Part shown: piece after piece, positions 33,892 to 44,660 of the stretch
Position numbering within the stretch: position 1 is the first letter of the stretch
How the letters are laid out: each line of letters opens with the position of its first letter
Source of the DNA: Codonopsis lanceolata
Lineage: Eukaryota > Streptophyta > Magnoliopsida > Asterales > Campanulaceae
Length of the DNA stretch: 64,000 nt
Reading direction: 5' to 3'
Assembly (NCBI GenBank): GCA_013146195.2
Contig: CM028377.1
Span: 62,208,285-62,272,284 of the forward strand
The notes under the pieces: model-generated
Told to the model about the DNA's origin: nothing
The model's database searches: none
What the model saw: the letters and a program-made list of their open reading frames with translations, nothing else
Program-made: the position numbers and the translations under genes

Positions 33892-35700
33892 GTATAGATG
33901 TAGGGCCTATGGACACAAGGAATCAAAAAACTAGTACCAACACTGTATTTGTTAACTATGAATAATAAGATATTGATATGACGATGAACTACATAGTATA
34001 TGCAGAGGAAAAGAGTGAATAGGTAATTAATTCGACTGGATCTGAATTGATATCCTACCTGTGTAGACATTCTTCCTTGATAAACATATACTCTTCCATC
34101 CCTAAAAAAGAATCAGCGACAAGTCAAAAGTTTTAATAGCAGACGTTTGCTTCTCTATATTTCTTTTGAATTGCAGTAAGGAATATATCATGTTTTTGAA
34201 AAGAAAAAAATAATAATTGAACAAATATGAAAATTTAAAACTTCACTTTCAAAACTATTCTTTTTTTTTTTTTTGGGGGGGGGGGGGATCGAGGGAGTAG
34301 TTTAAATATAAAAGCCTAGAACTTTGGCTAATCTGCTCATAAAAATTTAATTTCAATCTGACTGGCCACTTTTGAATGATTCTATTGTTGCATAGTCTAG
34401 TTAAAAAGAGCTGAAATCTATTTGGATGAGAACCCCTAACCACCAACCTCAATTCAACTCACCCAACGATAGAGAGAAGGTTATTTTATTTTCAATGGTA
34501 TAACCAGTATTATAATATAATCTTTCAAACATTAGGTTCCCCTGTCCTAATTACTAGCTTGTACCCGAATAAACACCAAAGTACCCTCACCCATTTTTCA
34601 ACATAATCACAAAATAGAAAAATAAAACACCAACAACTATTTACTAATCATCAATTCTTAAATTCCTAGGGGGAGGCAAACAAAAATGCCATCAAACACA
34701 CATATTGTCAATAAATCGATATTCAGTAAACCCCTTTTCCCATGTCAAGATGGCTATCATCCTTAATAGTGTTACGTTGTAGTATTCAAAGATAATGAAC
34801 AGCACGACAAGTTATAAGCAACGTTCAACAAGATAAAACCGTATGAAGTGAAGTAGGAGTTAATTTAATTTAATTTTTTTGCAAATGAGCGACAGTGGGC
34901 TAAAGCAATTAAATAAACCCTTGGTGTGCGTTGTAACTCAGTATCAAAATTAAAGAAGAAAGTTTTACCAGCTAGCCCAGCTCTTGTTCCAAGCAGCTCT
35001 GGCAACGACTTTGATGGAAGATCTTTGTAGCGGGCGACGCTGATTTTGACGGAAATATGGAAAAGTGTGTTAACTGTTAACTGAAAAATAATTGAGGTGC
35101 TGACTTTGGTTAGGTGGAGAGAGAACGAATTCAGAAGAGTAAAATATGGCAAGCACTAGCGCCAAGAAAAGCGAGGGGGAAGGAAAGTGAAGGCTGCAAG
35201 CCTGCAATAATGTATTCTGCCCGAAAAGAGAGTGTTTTGGAATAAGATTTTGGCACAGCAACTAATCAAAAAATCATCCCTCTTTATGAAAATCCATAGG
35301 GCAAAACGGGGAGTAATCAAAGAGATCGACTTCATCTCCACGGTGACAGAGCCGCAATTGCAAATTTGCAATTGATTCTGGAATAGCCGAAGTCCAGGAC
35401 TGAGGCATTCACGCCAACATGCGAAAACAGAGCTGAGACAAAGGAAAACCAATCTTTCCGGGCCTGCTGGTACGGAGGGAGTACCAAATTAATTATTAAA
35501 AAAATTGATAAAAAAATCAAACCCCACGTGTCGATCTCGCAGACCCAGCGACATGCAATTGTGGGGGAAACATGTAAAAACGAGATGCTGGCAATCCCAA
35601 CAACCTGAACAAAGGAAGAGATGAATAGCCGCACTGAAAATCAAGGTCGCCGGAGAGAGCAGGAGTCCCTGGTGGTGGGAGCTTCATTGAACTGACAATG
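33892..35700. other. Region upstream of the TAF1B relic
   Basis: It would contain the promoter and 5' UTR of the minus-strand gene. I see no confident coding sequence. A T-run followed by a run of about 14 G (34,259-34,287) and ACGGAGGGAGTA (35,466) resemble ends of Stowaway-type MITEs but have no partner. GC-richer, CTCTC-containing sequence at 35,590-35,690 may be an untranslated first exon. Confidence 0.35.
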
Positions 35701-35708
35701 CATGGAAA

Positions 35709-37252
35709 CAGGGCCGGCCCTGAATTTTCAAGGGCCCTTGGGCAAAAATGAAAAATGAGGCCCCCCTTTAGAAAAATAAAAATAAAATCTTACTTTTTTT
35801 TTTTTTTTCACTTTTCAATATTAAAAATAATGAAAAAAAGTACAAAATCAACAAACGCACACGAGTAAATATTTTCTTATCAAGTGCTCCTCTTTGAGTT
35901 TTCTTCATCTCATCATCTCTTTTTCTTTTATTTCTTTTTGACTTAGGATAAATATTTTAACTTGTAACGTGTTTGCAGCTATAAATTCAATTCTAAAATA
36001 AAACACTCAAAGATAAATCTAACACAAATAACGATAATAAATAAAAATGATAGTCAAAGAGCAATAAAACCTGATTTTTGCTTCCAATGTTTATGTTGAA
36101 TTGTTGATATAAATATAAAACATCCAATGATCCACCCAAAAATTATTGTAAATATGACTTTTTGTATTTCTAATTTTCAAGCAAACCTGCAAGGAAATTT
36201 GGAAAAACAAACAAAATTTCATAAATCATATACAAATCAAAAATAAAATCATCACAAATTCACAATGATGATATGTGATCATGATTCATGACTAGTTTAT
36301 ATTGTCTAATGTATATTAACAATGAGTTAATGACTCATCCTAATTACAATGATTAAAAAAATCCAAAGAGTCAAAGACTAATCAAGAATCAAGACACTTC
36401 CCAATTAAAAAAACAATTAACCAAATTTGATTTTCACTTTTTCTCAACACTATTTGTTTTTCACATTTTCTCAAAGTCCTCTCACATAACAGCCTAGCCA
36501 TAGGCGGCTCACTCACATAGACAGATAGACTACTGACTACATAGTCACATTTCACAAAGAGTCAAAGTCAAAGACTCAATAGAAATAAGAAATTAATTTC
36601 GGTTTCTCTAATTCTCTCTAGTCTCTCACTCTCTCTCTCTCCATAAAACCATTAAAACCCAAACTAGCAAAGCTGAAAGGCGATAGCTGAGTAACGGCCC
36701 GATCTACAACAAAGCCGCCGGAGAGCCTGAGATCGAGAGCATACCTTTTAGAGTTTGGAGCCGTCTTTGTGCGGTGCCGCCGCCCCGAGAAAGCGCCAAG
36801 CGGCTGCCTGCCGTCGTCCGTCGATTTCGGCCAACGATTAAGATTCTGCGTCGGACGTTGGGCGTCGGCGATTCCAAATAATCAAAGATTTAGCCGTGAT
36901 TACGTGAAAGAGAATTAGAGATTTAGAGGCAAAGCGAAGAATTCAAGAAAATCCCCAAATTTGATAATGATGTAAGATGTTTTTTTCAAAGTTCAATTTG
37001 AGAAACTATGTTTATAATAAATGAGAGGAGAAGGAGACCGTTGTCCGTTGTCCATTGGTTCATGCCTCCTTCGTTCAGTCGTTCTGTGTGCACTGTGAGC
37101 CGTCAGCGGTCAGCCTTCCGTTTTGGTGTAAAAGAACGGTAAATTTTTTTTTTACATATACCCCCTTATAGAAGTACATATGAACTCGGGGCCCCCCAAA
37201 ATTTGGGGCCCATGGCGGTTGCCCCCCTGGACATACCCCAGGGCCGGCCCTG
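35709..37252. mobile_element. Non-autonomous hAT element, copy 1
   Basis: 1,544 bp bounded by CAGGGCCGGCCCTG at both ends, flanked by the exact 8-bp duplication CATGGAAA (35,701-35,708 and 37,253-37,260). CAGGG termini plus an 8-bp duplication define the hAT superfamily. No transposase is encoded. The interior is AT-rich with a GC-rich patch (36,660-36,870) that looks like a former first exon or UTR. A nearly identical copy lies at 51,636-53,186, so the family has moved recently. Confidence 0.88.
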
Positions 37253-37458
37253 CATGGAAAGGATCACGGTCGAAGGAGTTGGAACTTGGAACTTGGGACT
37301 TGGGAGACAACCCAAAATCAGAAGGCAAACCAACAGCTAAATAATAATCAAAATAAATACTGTAAAATAAATAATTTCTTTTTGTGATTCCTTATCAATT
37401 TACTTGTTGGTATTGTTTCTAAATAATAAAAAAACGTAAATTGAATATGAATCACAAG

Positions 37459-37572
37459 TAGGGGTGGCAAAATGGGTGTTATGGATCAATGGATAATAGG
37501 CCATTATCCATGGTTATCCATGGATAATGGCCTATTATCCATTGATCCATAACACCCATTTTGTCACCCCTA
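37459..37572. mobile_element. 114-bp hairpin hAT MITE
   Basis: Two 55-base arms with a single mismatch and a 4-base TTAT loop, beginning TAGGGGTGGC and ending GTCACCCCTA. Flanked by the 8-bp duplication ATCACAAG (37,451-37,458 and 37,573-37,580), so it is a hAT-type MITE. Transcription across it would give a long, almost perfect RNA hairpin. Confidence 0.9.
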
Positions 37573-37602
37573 ATCACAAGAAAGTACAAGGCATTTTATA
37601 CA

Positions 37603-38325
37603 AGGGAATACCACTTTTTTGACTATAGTACAAATGGAGGAAATCCAATTTGACCAACTACGTTTTATAAATATCAAATTATTCAATCAACTTTTAATTT
37701 GGTTGTAATGTTGCCCTCGTCGTTCCATAAAGACCAAATTAACCAACCAACTTCTGTCAATATCTTTTTTTTAGGGAATACCATCTTTTCGACCACCGAA
37801 CAAATTGGGGAAATCCAATTTGACTAACGACATTTCATAACGACTAAATTAACCAACCAAGTTTTAATGTGGTTGCAATGTCGCCCTCCCCGTTTCATAA
37901 AGACCAAATTAACCAACCAACTTCTATCAAAATCTTCTATCTATGGCAATTTCTTGGCCCGATATTGATAAAAGTTAGTTAGTTAATTTGGTCGTTATGA
38001 AATAGCGAGGACGACATTACAATCAAATTGAAAGTTGATTGGTTAATTTGATCATTATAAAACGTCATTGGTCAAATTGGATTTCCCCAATTTGTATGGT
38101 GGTTAAAAAGGTGGTATTCCCCTTTTTTTATGGCAATTTTTTGGCTCGATATTGACAGAAGTTGGTTGATTTATTTGGTCATGTGGTTTATTTGGTCATT
38201 ATGAAACGGTGAGGACGACATTGCAACTAAATTAAAAATTAGTTGGTTAATTTAGTCGTTATGAAATTTTCATTGATCAAATTGGATTTCCTCAATTTGT
38301 AGGATAGTAAAAAAGGTGGTATTCC
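37603..38325. repeat. Four-unit foldback repeat
   Basis: Two direct units of about 180 bp (from about 37,603 and 37,780) are followed by two inverted units (about 37,965-38,125 and 38,130-38,325). Unit hallmarks are GGGAATACCA, GGAAATCCAATTTGAC and AACCAACCAACTTCT; the outer ends are GGGAATACCAC and GTGGTATTCC. This is either a foldback transposon or a duplicated MITE. No clear target duplication was seen. Confidence 0.75.
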
Positions 38326-38634
38326 TGGATATAATGAGTTTCAAACAAATAGACCCACCAACGCCACGTGGGTTCTATGTCACTTGCCCAGTCATCCTTG
38401 GTTTGGATTGAAAAAAATTACAAGGTGGAGGTTAAATAGATCAAAAATTAAAACACAAGGTTTAATTTAAAATTTTTGAAATAGGACAAGGTTTTTTTTT
38501 GCAATTAACATAGTATTGAAATCCTTCCCAAATAGAACAAACGCAAAAAAGAAAATATATTGATTTATACCATTCAAAAAAAATTCTTCTTTTGAAATAG
38601 ATTAATAAGTGAAATTTAAGCTTCACTAAAAACA

Positions 38635-38788
38635 ATAGTGCTAGGTTTACCACTAATTCTACTACTATTGTTACCACAAAGTCTTAGTGAAGAGCAATGT
38701 TATCTTTCACTAAAACACATTTTATCATCATCAAGGCTTAGTGGTAACAATAGTTGTAGAGATAATGGTAAACATAATATTATTGCAC
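38635..38788. mobile_element. Small MITE-like inverted repeat
   Basis: Left arm TAGTGCTAGGTTTACCA...CTACTATTGTTACCAC is matched by the inverse right arm ...GTGGTAACAATAGTTGTAG...GGTAAACATAATATTATTGCACTA. The arms are about 60-70 bp and imperfect. Superfamily not determined. Confidence 0.55.
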
Positions 38789-39122
38789 TAAAAATGACAA
38801 AACAAAATTAAATAAATAAAGCCAATAACAAGTGCAAAGCAATTGCCGTAAAGACTAAAGAGAGAACTAAATATTAGTATCTCTTTAATTACAATTATAA
38901 TAATACATCGATACTTAATACAACACGTATAAAATGCTTAATACAATACTTTTGAAAAGTATTTAACCAAAATACCCTTTACATAATTTAATTTTTTTGC
39001 TTTTTTGTTAAATTTAATGTACCTAATTTTATATTTAAAAACTACAATAATTTAAACATAATTAAATTATTAATTAAATTGATTAATTGATAAGATTTGA
39101 ATTGGGTTTAAATTTAAAAAAA

Positions 39123-39330
39123 ACTGGGCTGTGGTGGGCTTAAGGACTGGTTGGGAATCAGTCCAAATGGGGGCCTGGGTTTGGGGGGTTGGTGGCAGTC
39201 CAAATGGAAAAAAAAAAAAAATTGGGCTGTGGTGGGCCTAGGTACTGGTTGAGAATCAGTCCAAATGGGGGGACCTGGGTTTGGGACCGGGTTGGTGGCA
39301 GTCCAAATGGGAGGGTTGGGCTTGGGACTG
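39123..39330. repeat. About 100-bp GT-rich tandem duplication
   Basis: Two units start TGGGCTGTGGTGGGC and contain AATCAGTCCAAATGGGG and GGTTGGTGGCAGTCCAAATG, separated by an A-run. The strand is strongly G-rich, with many GGG runs that could form G-quadruplexes (inference). Confidence 0.75.
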
Positions 39331-39479
39331 GGGGAGGATCAGACATGAAGGCTGGAAGGGATGGGCCTGGGCGGATGGATTGGGTGTGGCCCAGGCTAAG
39401 AGGGAGGGGGCTGGTGGCGGGGTTAGGGGGTTTAGATGAGTTTGTAATTCTTAGAGGTGACTGTTAATTTTTCAAAAGT

Positions 39480-40620
39480 GAGAGTGGTTTCATAAGTTAG
39501 AAATATTTTACTCCCTCCATTCCGGGTAAATAGTCCCTATTTGAAAGTCAATTTTTTTTATAAAATGACATTTATAGTAGTTCATTAATAATAAAATTAC
39601 ATTTTTATGTATTAAATTTTGAAAGTGGATATTTATAGTATTTATTTTGTTTTAGTTAAGTGGAGGTGGTTATATAAGTTAGAAATATTTTATTTTTTTG
39701 TTTTAGTTAAATTACTATATTACCCTTAGTCAAATATATATAAACAACATATTTTAGAACAAAAAAGCATACAAACCAAAAACTATCAAAAAAATTCATT
39801 CTCACTAGATTTTCTTTCTTCCTCAATTCAAACAAGGTATGTTTTCTAAACTCATTCATTGTAATTTCGATTTGTGTTCATGAATAGAAAGCAAAAAAAA
39901 AAATTTGAAGACCACCGCCGGGAGCCATCGTGCTCCACCACCACCCGCCATCCTTGGCTGCCTAACCACCAGCTGGGTTGGTGGTGTTAAATTTTGTTAG
40001 ATTTTGTTAGTTTCCGTTAGTGTCTGTTAGTTTTTGTTGGGTTGTTAAAGTTAGTTTTCTAATTTTTTAGTTAGGTCCATATACTACAGCTACTTGTTAT
40101 TATTAGCACTTGCTCTTTGATATGAGTTGTTTAATTAATTTTAATTTGTTTTAAATTACCTATATGTTTAATATTTTAATTAATATTGTTATTAAATGTT
40201 ATTATTTGTTTAATAAGTATGAATAAAATACCCCGAATATAATTGATTTAATTTTTTATATTGATATTGTTAATTAATATTGTTATTAATTGTTATAATT
40301 TTGTTAGTTGAATATTAAATATTATTATTTGTGAATAAACATGAAAAAATGACTATAATTTGAATTAATTAATCTATAATTAATTGTTTATTAGAAATAT
40401 AAATTAGTTAAATTAGTCCACGTAATTAAGAACGCTTTGTTATTAAATATATTTGTGAATAAGCATGAATAAATTACACTTAATATAATTGATTTAATTT
40501 TTTATATTGATATTGTTAATTAATATTATTATTAAATGTTATAATTTTGTTAGTTGAATATTAAATATTATTATTTGTGAATAAACATGAAAAATGACTG
40601 TAATTTGAATAGTGCAATGA
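39480..40620. repeat. AT-rich region with about 150-bp direct repeat
   Basis: The segment containing GATTTAATTTTTTATATTGA occurs at about 40,218-40,370 and about 40,463-40,610, nearly identical. Near 39,511 CTCCCTCCATTCCGG resembles a MITE end without partner. No coding seen. Confidence 0.5.
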
Positions 40621-43600
40621 AGATGTCACGCTTTCCACGTGATTATAAAGGGAAAATACAGGTGGTTGATGATGATTCGAAGTTTCAAAATTACAGCGGT
40701 CGACTGTATAAATAATGTGTTCCTGCATCTGCTCAACAAAGACGAACATGACAGAGGGAACCGTCACATTTTGATGAGAGTGAGTCACCATCGCTCCAAG
40801 AAGCAGAAGAAGCAGAGAGACGATTGCAGGATGTGACTCTTACAATGCCTATTTTGAGACGTCCTTCTAATTATGGTAAGGGTCTTCATAGGAATCCTTT
40901 GTTTGAGTATAGTTACCAGAGGCATGGGGGAGGAGGAGGATGTTAGTAGAGGGAGAAGATATGGAGTCCCTCCAGCTCGAGGTGGACAAGTAGGTCCTCG
41001 CTTTAGGGAGAAGATATTGCAGCTACGTGATGATGAGGAGGAGGAGGAGGATAGAGGTAGACGGATAGGTGATAGCTATCCTCCATTACGAGGCGGACGC
41101 GTAGGTCCTAGAGGTAAAGGATATCCGGGTGTATGACCAGGAGAAGGACCTTCTTTTGGTAAGGGTGAGATATCGACGGAGTCTTATCCAGGAGGCCCAC
41201 ATATAACACTTGTTATAATGGTCATGTTGCATATGCGATATGGAATGGAGAGGTAAATTTAAATCTAATTTTTTAGTAGTTTTATTAATTTTAAATGTAT
41301 TTTTTAGTTAAATGCTAATAATATAAGTTAATGCTTTATTTATTTTAATAGGAAATGGGAGTTTTGAAATACCAATCGCAAACCGAACGCATAGGTACAT
41401 GGGCGATAAGGAACCAACAAACCACCGACAATATTATAAGTTCTAACTTGTTTCATTTGAGGGATAGAATGTTTCATCACTTTAACATGCCCTTAATATC
41501 AGCATTTGTTGAGAGATGGCATCTTGAAACTAATAGTTTTCACATGTCATTTGGCGAGTTGACTATTACACTACATGACGTCTGACATATTTTATGACTT
41601 CCCGTAACTAGGAAAGCCCTTATCTCGAAGATGGGTGTTGGAGTTGTAAAAATTCATCTTTAGAATATTCTTGGTATGACCACGTCTGAGTTAAATACCG
41701 AGCTTAACTCGAGTTCCATTAAGTTAACAACACTCTACCATCACCTTAAACACTCTACGACTTATCCCCACAATGCAACAATGGGGTATTTATTGTGGTT
41801 GTTGGGGTCTACTATTTTTGTGTATAAGTCTCAAACTCGAGTGAGTATCCATTATTTGCCCTTTTTGCTTGACTTAGTTACCATTAACTAGTTATGCTTG
41901 AGGTGCAGCTACCCTAGCATTCCTATATCGTCATCTTGGCATGGCGTCTAGGACTAAGACCTTGTATACTGCAGGATGCATGACTTTGCTTGAGGTACGT
42001 ACATGTTTAATATGGTAAAAAAAATTCACGTAATTTATTACAATATTGTATTATATTTAGCCTTAATTATTTTGGATAGGCTTGGATATATGAATACTTT
42101 CCCACCTTTAGACCGACTAAGAAGAGTGACGAGAATCCTCATGAGTCGGCGTCGCTAAAATGGGTGATTGGACAGAGACCCACCACCGATATGGATCTCT
42201 CTGAGAATACAGGTGAACACTTGGTTTGTTAACCTCTAATATGGTAATTGATTTTTGATAGACTTGGATAAATTAATACTTATTTTTTTGGTAGTTTTAA
42301 AGAAATAAATGTTATATTATTTGTGAATATAATAGGTGAGTTGGACTCTATTTGGGAAGAATATGTCACGTGATGTACCAATAACTCTTTTCACGGGCGT
42401 AATTCATTGCCGTACTATCACGAAATTGTACATGTCAGAGCGATGCCTTAGGCAGTTTGGGTATGTTCAAACAATTCCTTTTATGATATCTAGGAAACTA
42501 ATAAGTTCATAATTTTGCATATTTTTCCCCATGTTTTATTTCCAATTTATATGATTTTCATACTTATTTTGCCCAAAGAATTGCATTTATTGTGATTTTA
42601 TTGTGTTTAAGGTACTTGGGCATGAATTCAAGATTTAAAGGATCAATTCATAGCAAATTGGGAAGATTCAAATCAATTCTTGAAGTTTGAAGACATCTGA
42701 TCAAGGTCTGTTAGCTTTCTGTTAAGCATTTGTAAAGCAGAGGACTGAAATGCTAGAAGAAAAGGGCTAACGGATGCTAACAGACGTTAAAGGAAGAGCT
42801 AGCAGAGCCTAACGGAGGCTAATTGGAGTAACGAAGGACCAAAGTGCAAGACCTGGGAGGGAATGGACTTTGACTCGCTTTCTCTGAAGCCCAGGGGCAC
42901 CGACCCTCAATCCAGAATCTAAAGGGAGACCGGCGCAATTCTGGAATCCTCTCCTCCTTTTGCGTTGTCGGTCCCTGGTTCAGCCATGTCATCCCCGCTC
43001 CACCATCCAACAACCCGCGTCCCTCCAGATGGATCCAAGCCACCCGGCCCAAATCCAACCCATTCTGCTCCTCCTGCCCGCCATTAAGCCATCTTACCCT
43101 CACAACCCAACCCACTTTCAGCCTGGCCAGACCCGCGAACTCCCCAACGGACTGCCCATGTTCCAGCCGTGCCGCATCTCCATTTCTTTCCCAATTAAGC
43201 CCTCAATTCTTCCTTGTTCTCCCTTCTTTGCCCCTCCTTAGCTTGGGCACCACTCTTTGCATTTTTTGTGGAACCAAGGGGTAAAGGCAAATTTTATTCA
43301 GAAGAGTTTTGGAGGAGAGAGGCATAAACGGCTGGGAGAAAAAAAAGAGAAGATTGAAGCACCAATTTTTCTTAGTTTCTTCATCATCTTTTATTTATAT
43401 TTTGTCAAGGAATGCAAAAGAACTCCCACCTAAATCTCCATTGAAGTATTGTATCTCCTACTCTTTATTTTTAATATCATTATGAAATATTTTCTTGGAG
43501 TATTTGTGTGTGATTTCTTTTATTATGAGCTAAATATTTATTGTTAGGATTGTGATGAATCTCTAAATTTGATGCATGCTCTAATATTTTTTTCTCTCTC

Positions 43601-44660
43601 AATATTACTTTAATTTATTTTAGGGTTATTATTTTGTTGTGTTTAATGCTTCTAATTATTTGATCAATAATTGGATGATTTTAGAATTGTTTTTATCCGC
43701 GAGAGCTACCATTACTTTTCGGACTTAGCAATTTAGTTGTTGGTATTTTGTAGTATAGAGATATAACACAAAATCCAATAGTCATTTTAGAGAACTTGTT
43801 CTTATTGCAATTTACACATTTATATATAAGATGCGAGAGCCCGTAGGTAGATGTGTGAATTATTATTATTTTTAAAAAAAAGATGTGTGAATTAGGGTTG
43901 CTATAAGATACGAGAGCCGGCCTGTAGCAACTAAAATTGTGTTCTCGGCTACCCTAGGTGAATTATAGGAAATTGAGAGATTGGATTAATTGAGCATGTA
44001 GATAATTGGAGTGAAATTACAATCCTAGCATTTTCATCCTTGAGAAAAGTCTTCATTACTCGTGCGTAGTTGGTAATTTTTATTTCCTGCTTATTTTTAT
44101 TGCTTTAGTTTTAATTGCATTACTAAAAATCGATTGTTTAGATAAAGTCATTAAATCCATAATTTTAGTAATTAAGAAAATATATGCCATAATTGTCTCT
44201 GTGGGATCGATACTTGTGCTTACGCACTATATTACTTGTGGACAACCGGGTATTCTTACCCATTGCGATTTTCGCCCGCCAGAAACCAAGAAAGGTGTCT
44301 CGAGGTGAGAAGTCTACCAATTATGTATTAAGGTACGATCCCAAGGAAGATTGGTTTGATGCATGGCATGTTCATCGGGTGCAGCCATGTGGTGTAGCTC
44401 ATTACCCCGACAGGTCGACCCGGGGCATATGCAACGGTTTATACAGCGGACACATCCTCGGGTGATGCGCACAGATCTGAGCAATGAGGAGAATGAAGGC
44501 AATGATATTCCAGACCTTAATATACCTCCTGAATCTGTGAGTATTTTATTTAATATTTATGTTTCATCACCTTAACTTTTATAATTTATTCTATAATTTT
44601 GTATATTATTTCAACGGTTACAGTGGGTGGCATCACGCATGCAACACACTCAATGAATTA
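40620..44660 (+). pseudogene. MAIN-like (plant mobile domain) pseudogene
   Basis: Pieces in order: an Arg/Gly/Glu-rich N-terminal part (about 40,620-41,253) with SYPGGPHITL at its end; an intron (41,254-41,351, GTAAAT...TTTTAATAG); then EMGVLKYQSQTERIGTWAIR and MPLISAFVERWHLETNSFHM with SFGELTITLHDV, the hallmark PMD block. These are followed by LLWLLGSTIFVYKSQTRVSI, an AWIYEYFPTFRPTKK-like exon near 42,080-42,125, ERCLRQFGYVQTIP at 42,440-42,479 and, after a solo LTR, NYVLRYDPKEDWFDAW. Stops occur at about 41,583, 41,889 and elsewhere. PMD proteins of the MAIN/MAIL type act in silencing and genome stability in Arabidopsis, and many relatives are TE-borne; this one looks TE-borne and dead. 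It ends where the LTR at 44,661 begins. Confidence 0.75.
42499..44281. mobile_element. Solo LTR inserted in the MAIN-like pseudogene
   Basis: A 1,783-bp block beginning TAATAAGTTC and ending TTTTCGCCCGCCA, flanked by GAAAC (42,494-42,498 and 44,282-44,286). Leaving out the block and one GAAAC joins the PMD reading frame without a shift, which fixes the borders independently. The last part (GTGGGATCGATACTTG ... ACCGGGTA) resembles Ty3 Athila/Tat-type LTR ends. It contains no gag, pol, PBS or purine tract. Confidence 0.7.

Noticed and set aside
34865..35634. Overlapping minus-strand frames upstream of TAF1B
   Set aside because: Three overlapping frames, none with domain or codon pattern; more likely UTR or promoter sequence.
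34281..39540. CTCCCTCC-type MITE ends near 34,290, 35,466 and 39,511
   Set aside because: None has a partner end or TA duplication in reach, so no element could be drawn.
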